A stretch of 64,000 bases of DNA from Halopiger goleimassiliensis (GCF_000455345.1 NZ_HG315690.1:1749360-1813359), one strand, 5' to 3'; positions 18,728 to 28,369 are shown, counted from the stretch's first letter. Notes: generated from the letters alone by a model not told the origin. Made by a program: numbers and translations.

Positions 18728-19699
18728 ATGAAGGCGATCCAGGTACCCGAGTACGGCGACAGCGACCGACTCGAGGTCGTCGAAACCGACCGCCCCGAAC
18801 CCCGCGCGGGCGAAGTCCGCATCGAGGTCGAGGCCGCGGGGATCAACTTCGCGGACATCATGCAACGACGCGGCGTCTATCCGGGTGGACCCGACGCGCC
18901 CTACGTACCCGGCATGGAGGCGGCGGGAACGATCGACGCGACCGGCGACGGCGTCGGTCTCGAGGAGGGCGACCGCGTCGTCGCCATGCTGAACACCGGC
19001 GGCTACGCCGAATACGCGACCGCGAACGCACAGATGCTGTTCCCCATCCCGGAAGGGATGAGCTTCGAGGAGGCCGCGGGCTTTCCCGTCCAGTTTCTCA
19101 CCGCCCACTGCTGTCTGTTCGGCTGGGGCGAACTCGAGGAGGACGAATCGGTGCTGATTCAGGCCGCCGCGGGCGGCGTCGGGACGGCCGCCGTTCAGTT
19201 GGCCTCGAACGCGGGCGCGGAGGTCTTCGGCACCGCGAGCACCCAGGAGAAGCTCGACCTCGCCGCCGACCTGGGCTGTGACCACCCGATCAACTACACC
19301 GAGACCGACTTCCGTGACGTGATCGAGGAGGAAACCGACGGTGAGGGGGTCGACCTCGTCCTAGAGAGCGTCGGCGACGACGTCTTCGAACGCAGCCTCG
19401 ACGCACTGGGCCACTTCGGTCGGATGGTCACCTACGGCGTCGCCAGCGGGGTCCCCGCCGAGGTCGAGAACCGCCGCCTGCTGTTCGAGAACAAGACCGT
19501 CAAAGGGTTCCACCTCGGGCAGGCCTCCTACCACGATCCGAACAGGGTCATGGCGGCCGTCCCCGACCTGACCGAGGGGCTGACGAACGGCGACCTCGAG
19601 GTGATCCTCGGCGAGTCGTTCGGACTCGAGGACGCGGCCGCGGCTCACCAGTACATCGAGGACCGCAAGAGTTCCGGCAAGGTGGTTCTGAAGCCGTAG
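18728..19699 (+). CDS. Quinone oxidoreductase-like zinc-independent medium-chain dehydrogenase
   Basis: The 323-residue protein belongs to the MDR superfamily, NADPH:quinone oxidoreductase (Qor) branch. The N-terminal catalytic domain has INFADIMQRRGVYPGGPDAPYVPGMEAAG. The Rossmann domain has VLIQAAAGGVGTAAVQLASNAGAEVFGTAS (AAxGGVGxxxxQ motif). The structural and catalytic zinc-ligand cysteines of alcohol dehydrogenases are absent. It probably reduces quinones or enones with NAD(P)H in the cytosol. The exact substrate is unknown. The gene is monocistronic. Confidence 0.88.
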   Translation: MKAIQVPEYGDSDRLEVVETDRPEPRAGEVRIEVEAAGINFADIMQRRGVYPGGPDAPYVPGMEAAGTIDATGDGVGLEEGDRVVAMLNTGGYAEYATANAQMLFPIPEGMSFEEAAGFPVQFLTAHCCLFGWGELEEDESVLIQAAAGGVGTAAVQLASNAGAEVFGTASTQEKLDLAADLGCDHPINYTETDFRDVIEEETDGEGVDLVLESVGDDVFERSLDALGHFGRMVTYGVASGVPAEVENRRLLFENKTVKGFHLGQASYHDPNRVMAAVPDLTEGLTNGDLEVILGESFGLEDAAAAHQYIEDRKSSGKVVLKP

Positions 19700-19890
19700 T
19701 CCGGGACGGTTCGCCACGGGACGTCCTCGAGCAGTCCCCGGTGTTTCCTGCAGACGATCTGCCACAGCGGAGGAGGCGTCGGCGATAATCGATCGGCTGG
19801 CGGATCCGTCCGCGCGAACTGCGTTCCGCTCAGTGTCATCTCCCACCACACCGTGGAAGACATTATTAGCGGTCCGTCGGGACGCAAGGT

Positions 19891-20355
19891 ATGGAACTCG
19901 TGGAAGCCACGGCGGACGATCTCGACGCCCTGATCGAACGGTGGTACTCCCTCGCGACGTCGATGGAGGCGTACGACGAACTGAACCGACTCGCCTACGC
20001 GAGCGTCGACGACGTCCCTCCGGACGGCTTCCGAAATCACCTCGAGGCCGAAGACGTCACCGACTATCTCGTCGTCCACGAGAACGAGACCATCGGCTAC
20101 GTCATTCTCCGGGAGGGCCGTCACCCGTTCCGCCAGTATTCTGACTACCTCCGCATCGTGGACCTCTACATCGACGACGACCGACGAAATCGTGGTCACG
20201 GCACGGCGGTCGTCGAACGCGTCACGGAGATGGCTCGAGACAGAGGGTGCGATCACCTCAAGGTATCGTGTGAATGGCAGAACGAAGATGCGCGACGGTT
20301 CTACCGCGAGACGGAGTTCCGACCGAAACAGGTGGAATACGTGCAGTCACTGTAG
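19891..20355 (+). CDS. GNAT family N-acetyltransferase
   Basis: The 154-residue protein has the GNAT fold. The acetyl-CoA pyrophosphate loop is RRNRGHGTAVVERV, preceded by the strand LRIVDLYIDDD, and followed by CDHLKVSCEWQNEDARRFYRETEFRPKQVEYV, the usual motif B. The substrate cannot be inferred. A TATA-like CATTATTAG lies about 25 nt upstream of the ATG. It is transcribed alone and converges with the Nudix gene. Confidence 0.88.
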   Translation: MELVEATADDLDALIERWYSLATSMEAYDELNRLAYASVDDVPPDGFRNHLEAEDVTDYLVVHENETIGYVILREGRHPFRQYSDYLRIVDLYIDDDRRNRGHGTAVVERVTEMARDRGCDHLKVSCEWQNEDARRFYRETEFRPKQVEYVQSL

Positions 20356-20495
20356 CGGCCGGCCCGCCGGCCTCACCCGGCGTTCTCGGACACGAGAGTG
20401 ACGCGCTCGCTACTGGGTACGTTCAGATATCTACCGATCCCGACAGACCTTCCGTCGTTCGATCAGCGGACGGTGGTGATCGGAACGATCCACGT

Positions 20496-20999
20496 CTACT
20501 CGCCGTCGAACGAGACGTCCCACTCGAGGTCGTGCGAGACGAACTCGGCCTCGTCGAGCGGTTCGCCGCCCCTGAACGCGAACTCGCCGGCCACGGTGTC
20601 GCCCTCGAGCACGGCGGGGAGCCAGATTCGGTCGTCCTCCCACATCCGATCGTAGGGGACGTCGTCGACCCGAACCCACTCGGGGCGGGCCTCGTCGGAC
20701 GGTCGCGGCTCCCCGTCGAACTCGGTCGTCCGGAAGACGTGACAGAAGGTGTGGACCTCGCCGTCGAGCAGGAAGGTGAGTTCGCCGGCCTTCTCGAGCG
20801 CGCCCGGATCGGCCTGGAGGCCGACTTCCTCGCGGGTCTCGCGGACGGCACACTCCCGCGGCGTCTCGCCGTCCTCGAGTTTGCCGCCGGGACCGTTGTA
20901 CCAGCCCTCGCCGAGGCCGCGGCGTTTCTCGATCAGCAACACCTCGTCGCCCGCGTCCGCGTGGCGGCGAAGCGGGAAACACAGCGTCGCCTCGATCAT
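20496..20999 (-). CDS. Nudix hydrolase (8-oxo-dGTP diphosphatase-like)
   Basis: From the ATG at 20999 the product has 167 residues. The Nudix box GGKLEDGETPRECAVRETREEVGL is read in full in pieces: GGKLEDGETP, then ECAVRETREEVGL, matching Gx5Ex7REUxEExGU. It has the MTH1-like start EATLCFPLRR and YNGPGGKLEDG, suggesting removal of oxidised purine nucleotides from the pool, though other nucleoside diphosphate substrates are possible. The longer frame to 21515 overlaps the helicase gene and is not coding. Confidence 0.9.
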   Translation of the reverse strand: MIEATLCFPLRRHADAGDEVLLIEKRRGLGEGWYNGPGGKLEDGETPRECAVRETREEVGLQADPGALEKAGELTFLLDGEVHTFCHVFRTTEFDGEPRPSDEARPEWVRVDDVPYDRMWEDDRIWLPAVLEGDTVAGEFAFRGGEPLDEAEFVSHDLEWDVSFDGE

Positions 21000-21075
21000 G
21001 CCCGTGCGTTCGCTCGAGCGGGCAAAAACGCCTCGGAACGGACGGGCGGTGGATCGGCCTCGAGCGCGCTTCCCG

Positions 21076-24000
21076 TCAGTCGTCGCCCGCGGCGTCGATT
21101 TCGTCGGCTCCCCGTTCCACGGCGTACTCCCCGGGAGCGCAGCCGAGCGAGCGGTGCGGACAGAATCGGCAGTGGTCGCCGGGGTTCGTCTCGGCGTAGG
21201 ACGGATCGTCGACGGCGGCGAGCGTCTCGCGGACGGCGTCCCAGGCGGGTAACGCGTCGGGATCGAACAGGTCGACCCGCGGACCGTCGACGTCGCCGAC
21301 GTAGACGTAGCCCACCGCCTCGATCGGCTCGTCGAACCGATCCCTGCAGGCGCGGACGTACAGCGAGAGTTGCACAGCTTCCGCGGGCTCGATCCGGCCG
21401 CTCGTCGCCTTGTAATCGAGGACGACCAGTCCGCCGGGCTCGGCCGGCGGTCCGCGTGCGTCGCCGGTGAACGTCGCCGCCCCGGGGAGCCGTCGCACCG
21501 AGTCGACGTAGCCAACTACGTCGCCTGTGACGTCGGTCACCGCCTCGAGCGCGAAGGGGAGTTCGGCGGCCAGCGGCTCCCACTCGGCGACCGGTCGATC
21601 GATGCCCGGCGCGGCGGCCTCGAAGTAGCGATCGATACACGCGAGGACGGGTTCGCGGTAGGCCGTCAGCCCGCGAGCGGTGAGCTGTCTGGTGGCGGCC
21701 TCGCGCCACTCCTCGCGGGTTCGATACTCCCGGTGGAACGCCTCCTCGGCGACGTCGTGAAAGAGCGTGCCGACCAGCCGCGCCGACGCGTCGGGGTCGG
21801 CGTCCTCGAGCGCGGCGTCCGGATGGGTCGCGCCATCCTGTCGTAGGGGGTCGTCGATCGCCCGGACGACGTGCTCGAGGTAGTGTTTCCGCGGACAGGT
21901 CTCGAAGGTCTCGAGCGCGGAGTAGCTGTGACGCATGGCGACGGGGAGGTCGGTCGCGCTCGAGAGCGAGTCGACGGGGAACCGGACGGTCTCGGTGGAC
22001 AGCGCCGAGAGCGAGCGGCCAGTCGGTGCCGAAATCGACTCGCCCGCTTCCTCCGTGGTGCTTTCGGGAAGATGGTCGGCTGCGTCCGCAGCCGGAAGCA
22101 AGGTGCCCTCGCGCAGCAGTCGTCCGAGTCGGTGGACCGTCTCGATGGCCTCGCGGGTCTCGAGCGGTTCGACCGTCCGCTCCCCGTAGTCGGCGTAGTA
22201 GGTGATCCGACCCGGCGTCAGTCCGGCGGCGTCACCGATCTCGTCCGTGCGGTCGGCGACGCTGTCGGGGTAGGTCTCGCGGACCCGGTCGAAACTCGCA
22301 GTCAGCGACGACCACAGGTCCATCCGCTGGCCGGTCACGGACCACTCGAGGGCGTCGGCGAGACAGTCTTCGGCGGTCGAGGTTGCCAGTTCCCCCTCGT
22401 CGCCGTCGTAGTCGTACGCCGACCCGAAGACGAACAGGTGGTTCGCGGCGCGGGTGAGCGCGACGTGGAGGACCCGCCACTCCTCGGCGACGCGTTCCGT
22501 CGCGAGGTCGGCCGACAGCGGCGAGTCGACCTCCGGCGCGAGCGTCGCCTCGAGCAGCCGGTAGCGGGCGCGGCGGACGTAGTCGCCCTCGACGCACCAC
22601 TCCTCGTCGGAGAGGTAGGGGACGAGGACGGTGTCGAACTCCAGTCCCTTCGCCTGGTGGACGGTCATCACGTCGACGCAGTCTTCGGATTTCGTCCCGC
22701 GGGTTCGGTCCGAGCCGCTGCCGGCGAACAGCCGTTCGAGCGCGTCGACGAACGCGCCGGACAGCGACTGGATCTCGGCCTCGCCGCCGTAGCGATCCGC
22801 GAACCGCTCGAGGCGGTCGAGGTCCGCCCGCTCCTCGGTCGTGAGGAACCACTCGATCCGCGTTCGCTCGCGGAAGCGCCGCAGGAACCCCGAGAGCGGA
22901 TAGACGTCCCGCTGGGTCTCGAGCGTCTCGAGGTGCTCGCGGGCGCACTCGAGGCGGTCGGGTGCCTCGAGGGCGTCGGGGTCGACGTCGAAGACGGCGT
23001 CGTACAGCGACCCCTCCCGCCGCTGGAGGGTGCGGAGATCGGATTCCGGGAGGCGATACCGGTACATGAGGACCCTGCGGAGGTGGACGCTCGCCTCGGG
23101 ATCGACGAGAACCCGCAGGTACGACAGCAAGGTGCGGATGCCCGGCGAGAGGTCGCCCCGCGGCGAGCCCGAAATCTCGAAGGGGATTCGCCGTTCGCGG
23201 AGGGCGTCGGCGACCGCCCGGGCCTGTCCGTTCGTGCGGACGATGACCGCGAGGTCGGCGAGCGACCGTTGCGGGACGTTCTCTGCCCGCCCGTTGAGCA
23301 ACCGTGAGACCGTCGTCGCGACCTGCTCGGGCGTCTCGGAATCGATTTCGTCGCTCTCGACCTTGACGAGGCGATCGGGCGGCTTCGGATCACCGTCCGC
23401 GTCGATGTCCGGACTGCGCTCCTCTTCGTCACACCAATAGCGACCGGGCGTTCGACCCTCCTCGCGGAGCGTCTTGGAGTCCTGGGGACCGTAGTCGCAG
23501 TGGTTGGTCAGATCGAGGATCTCCTGGCGCGATCGGAAGTTGAGCTCGAGTTCGATCGACTCGTGGTCGTCGTAGACCCGGGCGAGCCGATCCAGCCCCT
23601 CGCGGTCGGTACCGCGCCAGCCGTAGATGGCCTGATCCTTGTCGCCGATGGCCAGCAGGTCCGGCCGGTCGGGGCCGTCGGTCAACGCCGTGATCAGCGC
23701 GAACTGGGTCTCGTCGGTGTCCTGGAACTCGTCGCAGTAGACCTGCGACCACTGGCTGGTGATCTCCTCGGCGATCGCCTCGCCGGCGATCGGATCGCTC
23801 GTCCCCCCGTCGCCTTCTTCGTCCCCGCCGGAGCCGGCGCGGGGTCCAGCGACCAGCGCCGTCGCCGTCCGCACGAGTTCGTCGAAGTCGAGCGCCCCCT
23901 CGCGCTCGAGGTGGGCGTGGTAATCTGCGTAGACGTCGGTGTAGTGGCGAGCGAGCCGGAGGAACTCGAGGGCGTGTTTCAGCCGGCCGAAGGGCGTCTG

Positions 24001-24933
24001 TTCGATCCGGTTCGTCGCGGTGCCGTGGATCCGGTTCCCGAACAGCGCCCGCGGGAGGTGTTTCGTCGTCGGCTCCTCGAGCGAGAGCGTCTCGATGGTG
24101 TTCGTGACGGTCGTCTGGAGGTGTCGGAGGTACCGGTCGACGTCCCGGACGAGGTCGTTCTCCCGGAACTCGGCGGGCGACTCGGCGATCTTCTCGCGAC
24201 AGAACTCGACGAGGGTGCCGTACTCGACGAGCGCCTCCCGTGCCGCCTCGAGGTGTTCCTCGCGGTTGAAGTAGCGCAGGGCCTCGTTGTCGAACGAGAG
24301 CGCGGATTCGGCCCGCCGTTCGAGCCAGAGGACGAACTCGGTACAGAGCTCGAGCGTGCGGACGTCGGGCAATCCCTCCCGAAGCGTCTCGGGCGTCAGG
24401 TCCTCGCGGCTCATCGTGGCGATGAAGCGATCCACCCGGTCGACCAGATTCGTCGTCGCGTCCTCGCCGGCGACGGGGGCGGCGAACCCGTAGTCGTTCT
24501 CCGCCAGCAGCCGGCCGACGATCCGGCGGCGTCCGCGATCCGTGACGACGTCGAACTCCGGCGAGTACCCCAGCGCGTAGGCGTACTCCCGGACCAGCCG
24601 GTGGCAAAACGAGTGGTAGGTGTAGACGTCGATCGCCGCCGCCGTCTCGGGATCGAGCCGTTCGGCGACGGCCTCGCGGATGCTCCCGGCGGCCTCGTTC
24701 GCGAACGTGAGTACGAGCACGTCGTCGGGGTCGACGTCACCTCGTTCGATCGCCCGCTCGAGGCGCATGAGCATCGTCGTCGTCTTCCCCGTCCCAGCGC
24801 CCGCGTCGACGGAGAGACAGGCCGCCCGTCCGTCGATGACCGCACCCTGGTTGCCCTTGGGCTCCTCGGAACCGTCCGGGGTCAGCGAGTCGGCCCCGCG
24901 GTCGGCCATCGCTTCGTCTCCATCCTCACCCAT
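21076..24933 (-). CDS. UvrD/AddA-like helicase fused to Fe-S PD-(D/E)XK nuclease
   Basis: The 1285-residue protein is a superfamily 1A helicase with a C-terminal RecB-type nuclease. Helicase motifs are intact: Walker A GAGTGKT (Lys50), Ia TFANEAAGSIREA, II DEFQDTD (401-407), III IGDKDQAIYGWRG, IV FRSRQEI, V TVHQAKGLEFD, VI VALTRAANHLFV. The nuclease domain begins at SALETFETCPRKHYLEH. It has VVLDYKA (Asp1173, Lys1175), QLSLY and a late cysteine group HCRFCPHRSLGC, so with the CPRK cysteine it can hold a 4Fe-4S cluster as in AddB/Cas4. The start at 24933 overlaps the upstream gene by 8 nt. It is the active motor of a proposed three-subunit DNA-end-processing complex. Confidence 0.92.
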   Translation of the reverse strand: MGEDGDEAMADRGADSLTPDGSEEPKGNQGAVIDGRAACLSVDAGAGTGKTTTMLMRLERAIERGDVDPDDVLVLTFANEAAGSIREAVAERLDPETAAAIDVYTYHSFCHRLVREYAYALGYSPEFDVVTDRGRRRIVGRLLAENDYGFAAPVAGEDATTNLVDRVDRFIATMSREDLTPETLREGLPDVRTLELCTEFVLWLERRAESALSFDNEALRYFNREEHLEAAREALVEYGTLVEFCREKIAESPAEFRENDLVRDVDRYLRHLQTTVTNTIETLSLEEPTTKHLPRALFGNRIHGTATNRIEQTPFGRLKHALEFLRLARHYTDVYADYHAHLEREGALDFDELVRTATALVAGPRAGSGGDEEGDGGTSDPIAGEAIAEEITSQWSQVYCDEFQDTDETQFALITALTDGPDRPDLLAIGDKDQAIYGWRGTDREGLDRLARVYDDHESIELELNFRSRQEILDLTNHCDYGPQDSKTLREEGRTPGRYWCDEEERSPDIDADGDPKPPDRLVKVESDEIDSETPEQVATTVSRLLNGRAENVPQRSLADLAVIVRTNGQARAVADALRERRIPFEISGSPRGDLSPGIRTLLSYLRVLVDPEASVHLRRVLMYRYRLPESDLRTLQRREGSLYDAVFDVDPDALEAPDRLECAREHLETLETQRDVYPLSGFLRRFRERTRIEWFLTTEERADLDRLERFADRYGGEAEIQSLSGAFVDALERLFAGSGSDRTRGTKSEDCVDVMTVHQAKGLEFDTVLVPYLSDEEWCVEGDYVRRARYRLLEATLAPEVDSPLSADLATERVAEEWRVLHVALTRAANHLFVFGSAYDYDGDEGELATSTAEDCLADALEWSVTGQRMDLWSSLTASFDRVRETYPDSVADRTDEIGDAAGLTPGRITYYADYGERTVEPLETREAIETVHRLGRLLREGTLLPAADAADHLPESTTEEAGESISAPTGRSLSALSTETVRFPVDSLSSATDLPVAMRHSYSALETFETCPRKHYLEHVVRAIDDPLRQDGATHPDAALEDADPDASARLVGTLFHDVAEEAFHREYRTREEWREAATRQLTARGLTAYREPVLACIDRYFEAAAPGIDRPVAEWEPLAAELPFALEAVTDVTGDVVGYVDSVRRLPGAATFTGDARGPPAEPGGLVVLDYKATSGRIEPAEAVQLSLYVRACRDRFDEPIEAVGYVYVGDVDGPRVDLFDPDALPAWDAVRETLAAVDDPSYAETNPGDHCRFCPHRSLGCAPGEYAVERGADEIDAAGDD

Positions 24934-26026
24934 CGAAACGCACCTCCGAGGCGACGTATTCGGGACAACAGACCGCGTACGCACAGTCCGGGCAAGCGTG
25001 GCGTTCGATCGCCTCCCAGCGGTCGCTCGGATCGAACCGGCCGGTGACGATCCGGCCCGCGACGGTCGCGAGCCGATCGTCGACCGTCCCGTTGCGGTGC
25101 TGCTGGGACATCGCGTACGAGACCTCGTCGACGTAGGGCTCCGTGAGGTCGACGGCCTCGAGCGAGGTCTCGACGGTGCCGCGAACCCAGTTGACCGCCG
25201 CGTTCGACCGGTCGACCAGCGGGATCTGTACGTATCGACACTCGCGGTCCTCGAGGCCGAGTCGCTCTCGCAGGGATCGCAGCCCCTCGAGGACGATGCT
25301 CGTTTCGAGGAGTGCCGCGGCCACGTCGGATTCGACGGTGGGCGACTCGGGATCGAAGTGGTCGGTGAAGGTCGCCTCGACGTCGCCCTCCCAGCGCGAC
25401 CGATATCTGAGGAGTCCGAGCGAGGCGAGCGTCGGGACGAACCGCACGCCGACGATCGAGTCGCCGTCCCCGTAGACGTAGTCGACCGTCGCGTCGATCC
25501 GGACGGTCTCAGGCGTTCGTTCGTCTGTTCGGCCGTCCATGGACCCCCCGCTCAGTACGTCCGGCAGCGACACCCGCCGCGAGAGCGGCCGTTGTGGACC
25601 GATGAGCGCGACGTCCTCGCCGGTTCGCTCGAGCCGCGCACAGCCGGCCGCGTGTTGCTCGCCGAACGAGTCGCAGTAGGCCTCGACCGTCGCCTCGAGG
25701 ACGGCCCGTTCGTGGCGGCGCTGCTCGACGGAGTGAAAGCGCTCGTCGTGGGCGTCCCACAGCGACGACAGTCGCTCGAGCGCGACTTCGGCGAGGGCGT
25801 CCGCGTCCGCGGCGTCGCTCCGGAGGGCAGCACAGATCGCCCGCCGCAGGATTCGGAGCCGATCCGCGTCGCCGTCGCTGTCAGTCGCCTCGAGGTCGTC
25901 GACGTGGGCGAACTCGTACCGTCGGGGACAGTGGAGGTAGGTCCGGATCTCGTCGATCGAGATCGCGTCCACCCCGTCGTCCGGCGAACGGCCGTCTCGA
26001 GCGTCGGCCTCCGCCCGATCACTCAC
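24926..26026 (-). CDS. Cas4/RecB-like Fe-S protein, probably nuclease-inactive
   Basis: This 366-residue protein starts with GTG and overlaps both neighbours by 8 nt. Cys33 in YLHCPRRYEF and Cys345, Cys348 and Cys353/354 in ACPDCAYAVCCPEY match the four-cysteine 4Fe-4S staple of Cas4 and AddB nucleases. The nuclease core is degraded: VDYVYGDGDSIVGVRFVPTL occupies the place of the usual D...(D/E)xK, and the lysine is missing. It may therefore be a structural or DNA-binding subunit. Its position between an inactive helicase and an active helicase-nuclease supports a stoichiometric complex. It could also be a diverged active nuclease with a moved lysine. Confidence 0.8.
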   Translation of the reverse strand: MSDRAEADARDGRSPDDGVDAISIDEIRTYLHCPRRYEFAHVDDLEATDSDGDADRLRILRRAICAALRSDAADADALAEVALERLSSLWDAHDERFHSVEQRRHERAVLEATVEAYCDSFGEQHAAGCARLERTGEDVALIGPQRPLSRRVSLPDVLSGGSMDGRTDERTPETVRIDATVDYVYGDGDSIVGVRFVPTLASLGLLRYRSRWEGDVEATFTDHFDPESPTVESDVAAALLETSIVLEGLRSLRERLGLEDRECRYVQIPLVDRSNAAVNWVRGTVETSLEAVDLTEPYVDEVSYAMSQQHRNGTVDDRLATVAGRIVTGRFDPSDRWEAIERHACPDCAYAVCCPEYVASEVRFDG

Positions 26027-28331
26027 GGCGGATCACCTCCCCGGCCGCGAACTCGAACTGCGAGCGGACGGCCTCGGCGAGGTCCGCGTCCACGTCGCCC
26101 TCCTCGAGGACGACTGCGATCTCCTGGAGGAGCGCCTCCGTCTCCGCGAGGTCGGCGTCACCGCCGGTGCTGGCCTCCCGCAGCACGCGCTCGAGTTCGC
26201 CGCGTGGCTGCTCGAGGAGGGCGTCGATCGCGTTCGCGTCGCCGTGGATTCGCGCCTCGGAAGTGGCGTCGACCGACTCGAGCGTGAGGCCCGGCGTCGC
26301 GGCCACCTCCCGGAGGTAGCGCGACTCGTCGTAGGTCCGGCGCAGTCCGCCCGCGCCCCGTTCGTACGAACAGCAGTAACAGACGTCGGTGGCCGCGCGT
26401 ACGCCGAGTGCGAGCCGTCGCCTGGCCCGCTGGGCGTGGTAGGCCGCGAACGGATCGCCGCCCGCGTCGGCGTCGGCGGTGGCGAACGTCTCCGCGACCG
26501 TCTCCCGGGAGGGGTCGGTGACCGCAGGGTAGCCGGACAGTTCCCGAAGCCAGGCCCCGGGGAAGAGCTGGGTCAGGAACTGCTCGCCCGGATACCGGTC
26601 GTCGATCAGGTCCAGCAGGAAGACGGCCCGCCGGCGCTCGTACTTGCAGTCCGCGGCCGCACAGACCGTCACGCCGCCGGTCGGTGGGCTGGTCTCGACG
26701 CTGTGGACGTACGGCGCGTCGTATCGGATCGTCCGTTCGAGCATCCGACGGAACCCCTGCCAGTCCGGTGCGACGAGGTCGGTCGCCTCGACGAAGTCCG
26801 CGATCTCGCGGACGCGGCGAATGCCGTCGAACTGTTCGCGGGCGTCGATCCAGTCCTCGCCCTCGGCGATCCGGCCTTTCAGGTCGGTCCGTGCGATCCA
26901 GCGGTCGATCGACCGAGTGACGCTCGCGTCGTCACACGCCTCGAGCAGGTCCGGCGAGTAGTCGGGCACCCGTGCTCGCAATCGGTCGCGGGCGGCCCGG
27001 TGGCGCTCGGGTTCCTCGGAGGGGGCTCCGTCCGGGTCCACATCGGCGGGACTGTTCCGGCGTCGCTCCCGATCGGCCTGCAGCGTCACGTAAGCGTAGA
27101 GTTCGTTGACCGCCGGATCCTCGGCGAGCGACGGCGTCCCGATGGTCGCCGTCGGGATGCCGGCCTCGCGCAGGCCGCGACGCGTTTCGGGCACGCGTTC
27201 GATCGACGGCACGACGACCGCGACGTCGTCGTAGCCCCAGTCGCGGCGCTCGAGCAGTGATTGCAACTCCGTCGCGACCGCGCGTACCTGTTCGCGGGGC
27301 GTCCGCGCTCGAATACGACGGACGCTCCCGCGGGTGTCGTCCGATCCCGACTGATCGTCGGTGGCACCTTCCTCGAGCGGTCGTTCACCCGTCGCGAGGA
27401 AGCGAGCGACCGGGCGGTGAGACGGTTCGTCACGGGTTCGTTCGCCGTTCCCACCCCTCTCGCTCCCGGTGTCGTCTCCCGACGCTCGCTCGAGAACCTC
27501 GTCGGCCTCGAGCCGTTCGACCGCGAGACTGTCGGCGACGACACGGTCGATCCGTCCGGGTTCGACGCGGGTGCGTTCGACGCTCGCGTGGCGCTCGCCG
27601 AGACAGACGAGATCGGCGTCGCTGGTCAGGGCGGCGAGGTAGCGCCGATCGAGGCGGCGAAACTCCTCGAACTCGACGGCCAGGACGGCGTCGAACGACG
27701 CGGTGATCCGGTCGCGCAGGCCGTCGGCGTTCGCCTCGAGCAGGTCGACGGCCCGGGGGATCACGTCGGCCCGCTCGACGTAGCCGCGATCGGCCAGTTC
27801 CGCGTGGAAGCGATCGTTCATCGCGTAGAGGAAGGCGAGGCAGTCGCGGGCGACGGACTCCTCCTCGGCGTCGTCCGGTCGCTCGAGGTCGTCCTCGCCC
27901 GCCTGCTGACGAGTCGCCTCGAGCAGCAGTTGCCCCACGTCGCGGCCGAAGCTCTCGTGGTCGGCGGCCCGTTCGAGGTAGGCGGGCACCTCGCGGCTCG
28001 TGCCGTCGATCACCAGCGAGATGAGTTCGATACGCTCCTCGTACTCGAGGCGCTCGAGAGTCGGGTCGAACTCCTCGATGACCTTCGAGGCGTGTTCGGG
28101 CACCGACTCGACCTGCGGCGACCGCGGGGAGCCCTCGCCCGCTCCGGCGTCGACGAGCGTCTCGCTGACGGCCTCGAGCCCCTGGGGATGGCGCTTGAGG
28201 ACGAGGACGTTCCGGGGACCGTGTTCGGCCGCGAGCGCGGCGTACTCCCGCTCGAGGGCCTCGAACGTGCAGTCCTCCGGGGCCGGGAGAAGCTTGCAGA
28301 CGCCCTCGAGAGCGGGTTCCGTTGGCGGCAT
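26019..28331 (-). CDS. AddB/RecC-like inactivated helicase subunit
   Basis: I take the ATG at 28331 (770 residues). The longer frame runs through the divergent TPP-enzyme gene and is a shadow there. The N-terminus keeps the helicase-like order but VLVLKRHPQGLEAV replaces Walker A. FDAVLAVEFEEFRRLDRRYLAAL replaces the DEFQD motif, and GGVTVCAAADCKYERRRAVFLLDLIDDRYPG corresponds to motif V of RecC/AddB, where family members read RGREFDxVFLLG. This pattern of a dead SF1 helicase is typical of RecC and AddB. It is the first gene of the operon, with a strong TATA box upstream. There is no close named family, so function is inferred from architecture and context. Confidence 0.75.
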   Translation of the reverse strand: MPPTEPALEGVCKLLPAPEDCTFEALEREYAALAAEHGPRNVLVLKRHPQGLEAVSETLVDAGAGEGSPRSPQVESVPEHASKVIEEFDPTLERLEYEERIELISLVIDGTSREVPAYLERAADHESFGRDVGQLLLEATRQQAGEDDLERPDDAEEESVARDCLAFLYAMNDRFHAELADRGYVERADVIPRAVDLLEANADGLRDRITASFDAVLAVEFEEFRRLDRRYLAALTSDADLVCLGERHASVERTRVEPGRIDRVVADSLAVERLEADEVLERASGDDTGSERGGNGERTRDEPSHRPVARFLATGERPLEEGATDDQSGSDDTRGSVRRIRARTPREQVRAVATELQSLLERRDWGYDDVAVVVPSIERVPETRRGLREAGIPTATIGTPSLAEDPAVNELYAYVTLQADRERRRNSPADVDPDGAPSEEPERHRAARDRLRARVPDYSPDLLEACDDASVTRSIDRWIARTDLKGRIAEGEDWIDAREQFDGIRRVREIADFVEATDLVAPDWQGFRRMLERTIRYDAPYVHSVETSPPTGGVTVCAAADCKYERRRAVFLLDLIDDRYPGEQFLTQLFPGAWLRELSGYPAVTDPSRETVAETFATADADAGGDPFAAYHAQRARRRLALGVRAATDVCYCCSYERGAGGLRRTYDESRYLREVAATPGLTLESVDATSEARIHGDANAIDALLEQPRGELERVLREASTGGDADLAETEALLQEIAVVLEEGDVDADLAEAVRSQFEFAAGEVIRRE

Positions 28332-28361
28332 TCGTAACACTCCCCTGTAGCGCGACGGTCG

Positions 28362-28369
28362 TTTATAAA
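28362..28369 (-). promoter_or_regulatory. TATA box of the helicase-nuclease operon
   Basis: TTTATAAA, a perfect palindrome, lies 30 nt before the ATG at 28331 on the minus strand, giving a leaderless or very short leader transcript for the three-gene operon. Confidence 0.65.
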
